From Deltaproteobacteria bacterium (GTDB taxonomy: Bacteria; Myxococcota; UBA796; SXON01): a DNA stretch of 5,498 nt. The position numbers and the translations under genes are program-made. Within the stretch, counting starts at the first letter, position 1. Every line of letters begins with the position of its first letter. The notes beneath the pieces were generated by a model that was not told the origin of the DNA, did not search any database, and saw only the letters and a list, made by a program, of their open reading frames with translations. Location of the stretch: positions 1 to 5,498 of the forward strand of contig CANKNP010000337.1 of NCBI GenBank assembly GCA_947483545.1. Direction: 5' to 3'. Below, piece after piece: positions 1 through 5,498 of the stretch.

Positions 1-983
<983 letters not shown>

Positions 984-1015
984 GGGGTGCTCCGTTGGAT
1001 GGATCGAGAGGGAGG

Positions 1016-3097
1016 TCAGTACCCGCGGAGCTTGACGACGATGTCGTTCGAGAGCGCCGGGGGCACGTGGGAATATTGGTGAAAGTGCATCGTGAAGTCA
1101 GCCCGACCCTGCGTGGCCGACCTAAGGTCGGTCGCGTAGCCGAACATCGAGGAGAGGGGAACCTCCGCCTCGATCACCTGGACGCCCCCGCGGGCCTCCA
1201 TATGGCTGATCGATCCCCGACGACCAGACAGGTCGCCAAAGACGGCGCCCGTATACTCCTCTGGCACGGAAATTTCAAGGCGCATAATTGGCTCGAGCAA
1301 AATTGGGCTCGCGGCGCGCATCGCTTCCTGCGTCGCCATCGATCCAGCAACGCGAAAAGCGATGTCGGAGCTGTCGACTTCGTGGAACGAACCGTCGTGA
1401 AGCTCGAGGTCGATGTCCGCGCAGGGGAACCCCACGAGTACGCCGCGGTCCAGCGCCTCGCGGCATCCGTCCAGCGCCGGCTTCAGAAATTCCTTCGGAA
1501 TGACGCCCGCTCTGGTCCCGTCTCGCACGGTGTGTCCAGTGCCCAGGGGGTTCGGGCGGATCCGCACCTTGCAGTGTCCGTATTGCCCCTTGCCGCCCGT
1601 CTGCCGCTTGAAGATCCCCTCGCCCTCAGCCTGCCGGGTGATGGCCTCGCGGTACGCAACTTGGGGCTTTCCAACTTGACATTGGACCTTGAACTCCCGG
1701 TCCAAGCGGTCCCGGATGATGTCCAGGTGCAGCTCGCCCATGCCTGAGATCAGGGTCTGGCCGCTGTCCTTGTCCACACGCACCTGGAACGTCGGATCCT
1801 CGTCCGCGAGCTTCTGGAGGGAGGCGTTCAACTTGTCCTCGTCGGCCTTGGTCATGGCTTCGATCGCCATGGAGATGACCGGCTCGGGGAACGTCATGGA
1901 CTCAAGCACAATGGGGTGCTTCTGGTCGCACAGCGTGTCGCCCGTCGCCACGTTTCGCAGGCCGGCCGCCGCAACGATGTTGCCGGTGGTCGCGTGTGTG
2001 ATGTCCTCGCGCTGGTTCGCGTGCATCTGCAGAATGCGTCCGACGCGCTCGCGCTTGCCGGTGCGGGGGTTGAGCGCCACGGAGCCAGCTTCCAGCGAGC
2101 CGGAGTAGACCCTCAGGTAGGTGAGCGTCCCCACGAAGGAGTCGGTCTGGATCTTGAACGCAAGCGCGCAAAAGGGCTCGTCCGGGCTCGCCTTGCGGGA
2201 CACCGGGCGGTCCGTGTTGTCGGGATCCTTCCCGATCACTGGCGGCAGGTCCATCGGAGACGGCAGGTAGTCCACGACAGCGTCCAGCAGCGGCTGCACC
2301 CCGCGCTTCTTGGCCGCGGAGCCGCAGAATACCGGAACCACTCGGCCGGAGAGCGCGGCCTTTCGCCCGGCGGCCTTCAACGCCTCGACGGGGATGTCCG
2401 CCCCCTCAAGGTAGGCCTCCATGACGGCGTCGTCTTCGCCTGCGATCGCGTCCAACAGCGCTTCACGCGCCAAGGCTGCGTCGTCCGCGAGTTGTGCAGG
2501 GATCGGGCCCTCGACGAAGGCGGTTCCCATGTCGTCGCCCGGCGTCCAGGTCATCGCGACCATGCGGACCAAATCGATGGCGCCGGTAAAGGTCTCGGCC
2601 TCGCCGATGGGGATCTGGAACGGCACGGCGTTCGCGCCCAGCCGATCCCGAATGGACTGGACCGCGGCCTCAAAGTTCGCGCCCGTCCGGTCCATCTTGT
2701 TGATGAACGCCAGCCGCGGCACATGGTAACGCTCGGCTTGCTTCCAGACCGTCTCGGACTGCGACTGTACGCCTTCAACGCCCGTGAACACCGCGATCGC
2801 GCCGTCCAACACCCGCAGGCTGCGCTCCACCTCCATGGTGAAGTCCACGTGCCCGGGCGTGTCGATGATGTTGATCCGGTGGCTGCGCCAGTGGCAGGTG
2901 ACCGCGGCTGACTGGATGGTGATCCCGCGCTCGCGCTCTTGCACCATCCAGTCCGTGCTGGTGTTGCCCGAGTCCACATCGCCCATGCGGTGGGACACGC
3001 CTGTGTAGAACAGGATGCGCTCGGTAAGCGTGGTTTTCCCCGCATCAATGTGGGCCATGATGCCGATGTTGCGGAGAATGGCGAGATCGGGAGCCAT
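1016..3097 (-). CDS. fusA: Elongation factor G (EF-G)
   Basis: EF-G is the ribosome-dependent GTPase that drives translocation and, with RRF, ribosome recycling. The 693-residue product has all five domains and normal family length. Motifs seen: P-loop AHIDAGKTT at 15-23, switch I RGIT at 57-60, DTPGH at 79-83, NKMD at 133-136, CGSA at 258-261. Domain III shows [10 protein letters not shown] at 451-460. Domain IV shows GGKGQYGH at 501-508, and its conserved [11 protein letters not shown] is at 571-581. Domain V/C-terminal [19 protein letters not shown] is at 652-670. The N-terminus before [12 protein letters not shown] is a little shorter than in many EF-Gs. No in-frame ATG, GTG or TTG was found in the nearest upstream codons, so ATG 3097 is preferred although it lacks a clear Shine-Dalgarno. 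It lies 190 nt downstream of rpsG and 32 nt upstream of tuf. Because it is in the str operon and full length, it is taken as the housekeeping EF-G, not an EF-G2 paralogue or a TetM-type protein. Confidence 0.98.
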   Translation of the reverse strand: MAPDLAILRNIGIMAHIDAGKTTLTERILFYTGVSHRMGDVDSGNTSTDWMVQERERGITIQSAAVTCHWRSHRINIIDTPGHVDFTMEVERSLRVLDGAIAVFTGVEGVQSQSETVWKQAERYHVPRLAFINKMDRTGANFEAAVQSIRDRLGANAVPFQIPIGEAETFTGAIDLVRMVAMTWTPGDDMGTAFVEGPIPAQLADDAALAREALLDAIAGEDDAVMEAYLEGADIPVEALKAAGRKAALSGRVVPVFCGSAAKKRGVQPLLDAVVDYLPSPMDLPPVIGKDPDNTDRPVSRKASPDEPFCALAFKIQTDSFVGTLTYLRVYSGSLEAGSVALNPRTGKRERVGRILQMHANQREDITHATTGNIVAAAGLRNVATGDTLCDQKHPIVLESMTFPEPVISMAIEAMTKADEDKLNASLQKLADEDPTFQVRVDKDSGQTLISGMGELHLDIIRDRLDREFKVQCQVGKPQVAYREAITRQAEGEGIFKRQTGGKGQYGHCKVRIRPNPLGTGHTVRDGTRAGVIPKEFLKPALDGCREALDRGVLVGFPCADIDLELHDGSFHEVDSSDIAFRVAGSMATQEAMRAASPILLEPIMRLEISVPEEYTGAVFGDLSGRRGSISHMEARGGVQVIEAEVPLSSMFGYATDLRSATQGRADFTMHFHQYSHVPPALSNDIVVKLRGY

Positions 3098-3287
3098 GGG
3101 AATGGTCCGACGAGAGGCCGTCTATGGGCTCCGTTCTTTGGTTTTCGGTCGCCGACCCGGGAACAAGTCATGGTTCCTGTGTGCGAGGGCGACGCGAAGC
3201 GCGCGGAAGGGTGGGGCTTTCAGAAGGTAGCGCTCGGCGAGATCTCCAGGGGGAAAGGGGTTTGGGGGCCTTGCGGCCCCCGTCGAA
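3098..3287 (-). other. 190-nt rpsG-fusA intercistronic spacer
   Basis: This spacer is long for an rpsG-fusA junction. Besides the GNRA hairpin it holds an imperfect inverted repeat (3158-3164 CGGGAAC with 3173-3179 GTTCCTG) that would sequester an AGGA-ATG pair at 3171, and a GAGATCTC palindrome at 3239-3246. No convincing gene and no good promoter for fusA was seen. Confidence 0.5.
3264..3281 (-). promoter_or_regulatory. GC-rich hairpin with GNRA tetraloop after rpsG
   Basis: On the transcribed minus strand GGGGGCC (3281-3275), loop GCAA, GGCCCCC (3270-3264) form a perfect 7-bp stem capped by a GNRA tetraloop, starting 6 nt after the rpsG stop. It is followed by AAACCCCTTT and not a uridine tract, so it is a poor intrinsic terminator. 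It more likely acts as an mRNA stability or processing element, a partial attenuator, or a protein-binding site. Confidence 0.6.
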
Positions 3288-3758
3288 CTACCAGCGGTAG
3301 TGCGAAAAGGCCTTGTTGGCTTCTGCCATACGATGCACATCGTCCCGCTTCTTGACCGCGTTGCCGCGGTTGTGAGCGGCTTCGATGATCTCGTTGGCGA
3401 GCTTCTCACGCATGGTCTTGCCGGAGCGATCCGCCGCGTACTCGACGAGCCAGCGCATCGCGAGCGACATACGGCGCTCCGTGCGGACCTCGACGGGCAC
3501 CTGGTAGTTCGCGCCGCCGACCCGGCGGGACTTGACCTCAACCTGGGGCTGGCAGTTCTCAAGCGCGCGGCGGAAGACCTTGATGGGCTCCTCGCGGGTG
3601 CGCTCTTCGACCGTGGAGAACGCGCCGTAGACGATGTCCTCGGCCACGGCCTTCTTGCCGTGCTCCATCACGATGTTCATGAAACGGGTGACCAGCTCAT
3701 CCCCATACATGGGGTCAGGGAGCACGGTACGCTTGGCGACGACGCGACGACGGGGCAT
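3288..3758 (-). CDS. rpsG: 30S ribosomal protein S7
   Basis: S7 is the primary assembly protein of the 30S head; it binds the 3' major domain of 16S rRNA and contacts tRNA in the E site. The 156-residue product has the standard length and the typical ends, [10 protein letters not shown] at the N-terminus and [12 protein letters not shown] at the C-terminus. The beta-ribbon [21 protein letters not shown] region spans about residues 71-91, and the conserved [13 protein letters not shown] lies just before the end. The long C-terminal tail of E. coli K-12 S7 is absent, as in most bacteria. Start ATG 3758 is supported by an AGGAAG Shine-Dalgarno at 3764-3769 that overlaps the rpsL stop codon, so translation is probably coupled to rpsL. 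The stop TAG (3288-3290) is followed by a GC-rich hairpin at 3264-3281. Confidence 0.98.
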   Translation of the reverse strand: MPRRRVVAKRTVLPDPMYGDELVTRFMNIVMEHGKKAVAEDIVYGAFSTVEERTREEPIKVFRRALENCQPQVEVKSRRVGGANYQVPVEVRTERRMSLAMRWLVEYAADRSGKTMREKLANEIIEAAHNRGNAVKKRDDVHRMAEANKAFSHYRW

Positions 3759-3767
3759 GTGTTCTTC

Positions 3768-4148
3768 CTACTTCTTGTTCTTCGGACGCTTGGCGCCGTA
3801 CTTGGACCGACCTTGACGGCGGCTGTTGACACCCTGCGTGTCGAGCACGCCACGGATGATGTGGTAGCGCACACCGGGGAGGTCCTTGACGCGGCCCCCG
3901 CGGATCAGCACCGAGCTGTGCTCTTGCAGGTTGTGACCTTCGCCAGGGATGTAGGAGGTGACCTCCATGCCGTTGGTGAGGCGCACGCGGGCGACCTTGC
4001 GAAGGGCCGAATTCGGCTTCTTCGGGGTGGTCGTGTACACCCGGGTACACACGCCGCGCTTCTGCGGGCAGGATTTGAGGGCGGGAGATGCCGTCTTTGA
4101 CTTGACGGCCTCACGACCCTTACGAACGAGCTGATTGATGGTGGGCAT
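3768..4148 (-). CDS. rpsL: 30S ribosomal protein S12
   Basis: S12 sits at the decoding centre of the 30S subunit, where it affects tRNA selection accuracy and streptomycin response. The 126-residue product contains the invariant [20 protein letters not shown] region, then [15 protein letters not shown] and [14 protein letters not shown]. Counting the initiator Met, Lys43, Lys88 and Pro91 are present. These are the wild-type residues at positions where streptomycin resistance or dependence mutations arise, so no resistance substitution is seen at these sites. Asp89, the position methylthiolated by RimO in E. coli, is also conserved. ATG 4148 is preceded by AGGA at 4153-4156, four bases away, which is a slightly short spacing. 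It is the first gene of the str operon and is only 9 nt from rpsG. Confidence 0.98.
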   Translation of the reverse strand: MPTINQLVRKGREAVKSKTASPALKSCPQKRGVCTRVYTTTPKKPNSALRKVARVRLTNGMEVTSYIPGEGHNLQEHSSVLIRGGRVKDLPGVRYHIIRGVLDTQGVNSRRQGRSKYGAKRPKNKK

Positions 4149-4187
4149 GAAGTCCTGTGACCTGAACGGGTGGCGGAAAGCCGGCGG

Positions 4188-4216
4188 CGCTTATGTGCTC
4201 CCCCCCATCCTGTCAA
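4188..4216 (-). promoter_or_regulatory. Candidate promoter of the str operon
   Basis: On the minus strand a perfect TTGACA (4216-4211) overlaps the TGA stop of the perR-like gene. CATAAG (4195-4190, 4 of 6 of the -10 consensus) follows after 15 bp that include a run of seven G. Initiation near 4183 would give a leader of about 35 nt carrying the AGGA ribosome site of rpsL. The 15-bp spacer is short for a sigma-70 promoter, so strength is uncertain, and readthrough from the upstream regulator gene may also contribute. Confidence 0.45.
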
Positions 4217-4629
4217 GGTGCGTTCGCGCACCGGTCGCAAAGCCCGTCGAAACGGACCTCGGCGGGAGCCGCGTTGCCGCGTAGCAACACCGTCACCTCC
4301 GCGGCCTCAACGTCCTCCACCGCACCGCAGGTTCGGCACACGAGGTGATGGTGCGGCGCGATGTTCGCGTCGTAGCGCACGTCGCCCGGCGTCATGCGCA
4401 CGGTGTGGACAAGCCCGAGCTGCTCGAGCAGCGAGAGCGTGTTGTAGACGGTGGCGCGGCTCGACGCAGGATCTTCGCCCGAGACTGCGGACAAGACCTC
4501 GTGGGCGGTGGGATGTGCGGTGGTCGAGCACAAGAACTTCGCGATCGCCCGGCGGGGCAAGGTCCAGGCGTGACCGCTCTCGCGGACGCGGGCCTCCATG
4601 CGGGCTTCTCGGGCGGGGGACGGGAGCAC
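4213..4629 (-). CDS. Fur-family transcriptional regulator, PerR-like peroxide sensor
   Basis: This is a 138-residue Fur-superfamily metalloregulator: an N-terminal winged helix (about 20-85, with recognition helix region SSRATVYNTLSLLEQLGLV at 57-74) and a C-terminal dimerisation domain. Two CxxC pairs (C98/C101 and C131/C134) match the structural zinc site. All five regulatory-metal ligands of B. subtilis PerR (H37, D85, H91, H93, D104) have counterparts at a constant +2 offset: H39, D87, H93, H95, D106. Asp at the D85 position, where Fur proteins usually have Glu, favours peroxide sensing over iron sensing; this is inference from known family behaviour. The start is uncertain. The longest frame begins with GTG 4629, but ATG 4599 (residue 11) keeps the DNA-binding domain and fits the candidate promoter better. 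It lies upstream of rpsL in the same direction and diverges from ssrA. Zur or Fur function cannot be excluded. Confidence 0.9.
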   Translation of the reverse strand: MLPSPAREARMEARVRESGHAWTLPRRAIAKFLCSTTAHPTAHEVLSAVSGEDPASSRATVYNTLSLLEQLGLVHTVRMTPGDVRYDANIAPHHHLVCRTCGAVEDVEAAEVTVLLRGNAAPAEVRFDGLCDRCANAP

Positions 4630-4633
4630 GGGT

Positions 4634-4649
4634 TGTAATGTCGTCTACA
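4634..4649. promoter_or_regulatory. Possible autoregulatory operator (TGTA-N8-TACA dyad)
   Basis: TGTAATGTCGTCTACA is a partial dyad with outer arms TGTA and TACA. It overlaps the putative -10 of the perR-like gene, where a Fur-family autorepressor would be expected to bind. The AT content stands out from its GC-rich surroundings. It does not closely match the B. subtilis PerR box, so the call is tentative. Confidence 0.25.
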
Positions 4650-4665
4650 GAAGGCGAGTCGTCAA
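4637..4665 (-). promoter_or_regulatory. Candidate promoter of the perR-like gene
   Basis: TTGACG (4665-4660) and GACATT (4642-4637, only 3 of 6 of the -10 consensus) are 17 bp apart on the minus strand. Initiation near 4630 would leave GTG 4629 without a leader, but would give ATG 4599 about 30 nt with a weak GAGAAG ribosome site. Confidence 0.35.
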
Positions 4666-4824
4666 GGTCCGGCGGGATGGGGGCGGCTTGGAACCGGGGC
4701 CCGGGGGGGCAAAGCCTGGCCGGAAAACGCCGCTGCACACCGCCACGCCCCGCCCCGCCGGGATCCACGGCCGTTTCACGGCCCGGTCTTGACCCCAGGC
4801 GATGGTCCCAAGGCCGCCATCCCG

Positions 4825-4852
4825 TTGACGTCCGCCGAAGCGCGTGCATACT
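4825..4852 (+). promoter_or_regulatory. Candidate sigma-70 promoter of ssrA
   Basis: TTGACG (4825-4830, 5 of 6 bases of the -35 consensus) is separated by 16 bp from CATACT (4847-4852, 4 of 6 of the -10 consensus). Initiation would fall near 4859-4860, giving a precursor with about 33 nt to be removed by RNase P before the mature 5' end at 4893. The position and direction fit ssrA well. Confidence 0.5.
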
Positions 4853-4892
4853 GCAGGTGTCAACGACGCCACCCCGGCGTCTTCTCCCTTCC

Positions 4893-5262
4893 GGGGGCGT
4901 ACCGGTTTCGACGGGGTATCTGAACGCCGAAGGGCGTGGCAAGGGTGGGCTCCTTCAATCGGCCCAAATGCAAGCTGCCAACAACAGCAACCACTTCAGC
5001 GAGCGCCTCGCGGCGTAAGTTGGGGTCCGGGAGGCATCGCGACCACCCGGCGTTCGATGAGGAAGGGCCGACCCTCATCGGGTGTAATCCAGGCACGCAG
5101 CAGACCCGGGGCCGAACACCCGCCGGGCGAGCGAAGAGTCCAACAGGAGGTTCTGACGGTGACCCAAGGTCACGACACTGGCCGGACAGTTTCCGGAAGG
5201 CCACGTATCTCTGGAGCTTGATGATGCTTCGGACAGGGGTTCGACTCCCCTCGCCTCCACCA
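4893..5262 (+). ncRNA. ssrA: Transfer-messenger RNA (tmRNA), one-piece, with tag ANNSNHFSERLAA
   Basis: tmRNA rescues stalled ribosomes with SmpB and appends a degradation tag. The 370-nt length is normal. The 5' end GGGGGCG (4893-4899) pairs with CGCCTCC (5252-5258) as a 7-bp acceptor stem, and the third pair is G4895-T5256, the G-U alanine identity element. The T-arm is AGGGG (5235-5239), TTCGACT loop, CCCCT (5247-5251). Discriminator A5259 and an encoded CCA (5260-5262) follow. The conserved 5' tRNA-like segment with TTTCGACGGGG is at about 4905-4915. The tag frame starts at resume codon GCC 4977-4979, preceded by A at -4 and G at -3 as in E. coli, and ends at TAA 5016-5018. It encodes ANNSNHFSERLAA after the alanine carried by tmRNA itself. 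Several internal helices fit the pseudoknot region, for example GATGAGG with CCCTCATC near 5056-5080. It is not permuted. Confidence 0.97.
4977..5018 (+). other. tmRNA proteolysis-tag reading frame
   Basis: Internal messenger part of tmRNA: GCC resume codon, 13 sense codons for ANNSNHFSERLAA, then TAA. The C-terminal LAA is the usual ClpXP recognition end. An alternative resume codon GCT at 4974-4976 in the same frame would add one alanine, but only the GCC choice places A at -4 and G at -3, the arrangement important in E. coli tmRNA. Confidence 0.9.
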
Positions 5263-5270
5263 TTCGCAAC
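5234..5270. other. Candidate attachment-site region (ssrA 3' end next to recombinase)
   Basis: The 3' end of ssrA (T-arm, acceptor strand, CCA) is a well-known target of integrative elements, and a recombinase gene end faces it from a few dozen bases away. This suggests one end of an integrated element. The diagnostic direct repeat of the ssrA 3' end would lie outside the window. Most ssrA integrations known involve tyrosine recombinases, so a serine enzyme here would be less usual. Confidence 0.3.
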
Positions 5271-5498
5271 CCGGGGCAGAACTTTGGTCCGACCAGAGTT
5301 CTCCCCGGTGTTCGCGGAGGATCCGCCGCCCGTCGCGGCGCTCCCGCCCAGCTCGGCCGGCAACGTGAAGGTCACGGTCAGCTTCATGCCGTCGGCCTCG
5401 ATGCGCGTGATCCACGCCCGGAGGAACGCTCGCTGGGCGTTCGCCGTACCGGTGGCGAGGATTGCCCGCAGGCGTTCGACGTAGCGGGCGATACCGTC
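5263..5498 (-). CDS. Serine recombinase (resolvase/invertase family), C-terminal end only, partial
   Basis: Read leftwards from 5498, the open frame begins DGIARYVERLRAILATGTANA and continues through QRAFLRAWITRIEADGMKLT and VTFTLP (reached at about 5363). This pattern, an amphipathic helix rich in L/R, then RAFLR..I.RIE.DG and a beta-strand ending TLP, is typical of the C-terminal part of large serine recombinases after their zinc-ribbon and coiled-coil. The catalytic serine domain would lie beyond 5498. After TLP there is a low-complexity G/S/A tail. No stop codon occurs before ssrA; the frame stays open antisense through the tmRNA to a TGA at 4860-4862. The feature is ended at the ssrA boundary because residues encoded antisense to tmRNA (beginning near GGGEGSRTPV) are a familiar artefact of reading through RNA 3' ends. 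The true C-terminus is therefore unknown. A decayed remnant is an alternative. The family call rests on pattern recognition only. Confidence 0.68.
5271..5308. terminator. Strong imperfect inverted repeat 3' of ssrA, possible terminator
   Basis: CCGGGG (5271-5276), AGAACT (5278-5283) and TGGTC (5285-5289) pair with GACCA (5291-5295), AGTTCT (5297-5302) and CCCCGG (5303-5308). The only interruptions are one bulged C (5277) and one T-G wobble (5284 with 5296). It begins 8 nt after the CCA end of tmRNA, where a terminator is expected, but no T tract follows on either strand. It could instead be a recombination-related dyad, because it lies between ssrA and the recombinase end. Confidence 0.55.

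Noticed and set aside
3300..4100. Plus-strand frame of 266 codons opposite rpsG and rpsL
   Set aside because: It is fully antisense to two certain ribosomal protein genes, with no family resemblance.
4769..4783. GGCCGT-TTC-ACGGCC inverted repeat upstream of ssrA as a terminator
   Set aside because: The 6-bp stem has no T tract on either side and no gene ending nearby; short GC palindromes are expected by chance at this GC content.
4307..4942. Minus-strand 211-codon frame overlapping the perR-like gene and the ssrA 5' end
   Set aside because: It overlaps the Fur-family gene out of frame, is rich in R/P/G and has no domain pattern.
4170..5018. Plus-strand 282-codon frame ending with the tmRNA tag
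   Set aside because: Only the last 13 codons are translated, in tmRNA context. The rest is an Arg/Pro-rich antisense reading of the perR-like gene and the promoter region.
5075..5269. Minus-strand frame starting MRMVEARGVEPLSEASSS
   Set aside because: The GVEPLS-type peptide is a classic artefact of translating the antisense of a tRNA or tmRNA 3' end.

Overview
The window is a high-GC bacterial chromosome segment that carries the classic str ribosomal operon on the minus strand (rpsL, rpsG, fusA, tuf in transcription order). A Fur-superfamily regulator of PerR type lies directly upstream of it. Divergently, on the plus strand, is the one-piece tmRNA gene ssrA. At the right edge is the C-terminal end of a serine (resolvase/invertase type) recombinase that faces the 3' end of ssrA. 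The S12, S7 and EF-G sequences look deltaproteobacterial in the broad sense (for example Myxococcota or relatives). The one-piece tmRNA argues against Alphaproteobacteria, whose tmRNA is permuted into two pieces. The lineage call rests on recall of family sequences and is tentative.

Layout from left to right: partial tuf (1-983, minus, about the last 70 residues missing off the left edge); fusA (1016-3097, minus); a 190-nt spacer containing a GNRA-capped GC hairpin; rpsG (3288-3758, minus); rpsL (3768-4148, minus) only 9 nt upstream of rpsG; a 64-nt gap with a likely operon promoter whose -35 overlaps the stop codon of the preceding gene; the perR-like gene (4213-4629, minus); a 263-nt divergent control region with candidate promoters in both directions; ssrA (4893-5262, plus); a strong imperfect 38-nt inverted repeat (5271-5308); and the recombinase C-terminus (5498 leftwards, minus).

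The core genes work together in translation. S12 and S7 are 30S proteins of the decoding centre and head, EF-Tu delivers aminoacyl-tRNA, EF-G translocates, and tmRNA rescues stalled ribosomes and tags the incomplete product. The PerR-like protein is probably a metal-dependent peroxide sensor. Its position between ssrA and the str operon may be chance or may link oxidative stress to translation capacity.

No clearly new system is visible. The parts most worth a second look are the recombinase end abutting ssrA, which is a frequent integration target and suggests an integrated element starting at the right edge; the recombinase frame that has no stop before entering ssrA; the inverted repeat at that junction; the tmRNA tag; and the atypical spacing in the str operon (almost none between rpsL and rpsG, 190 nt with hairpins between rpsG and fusA).
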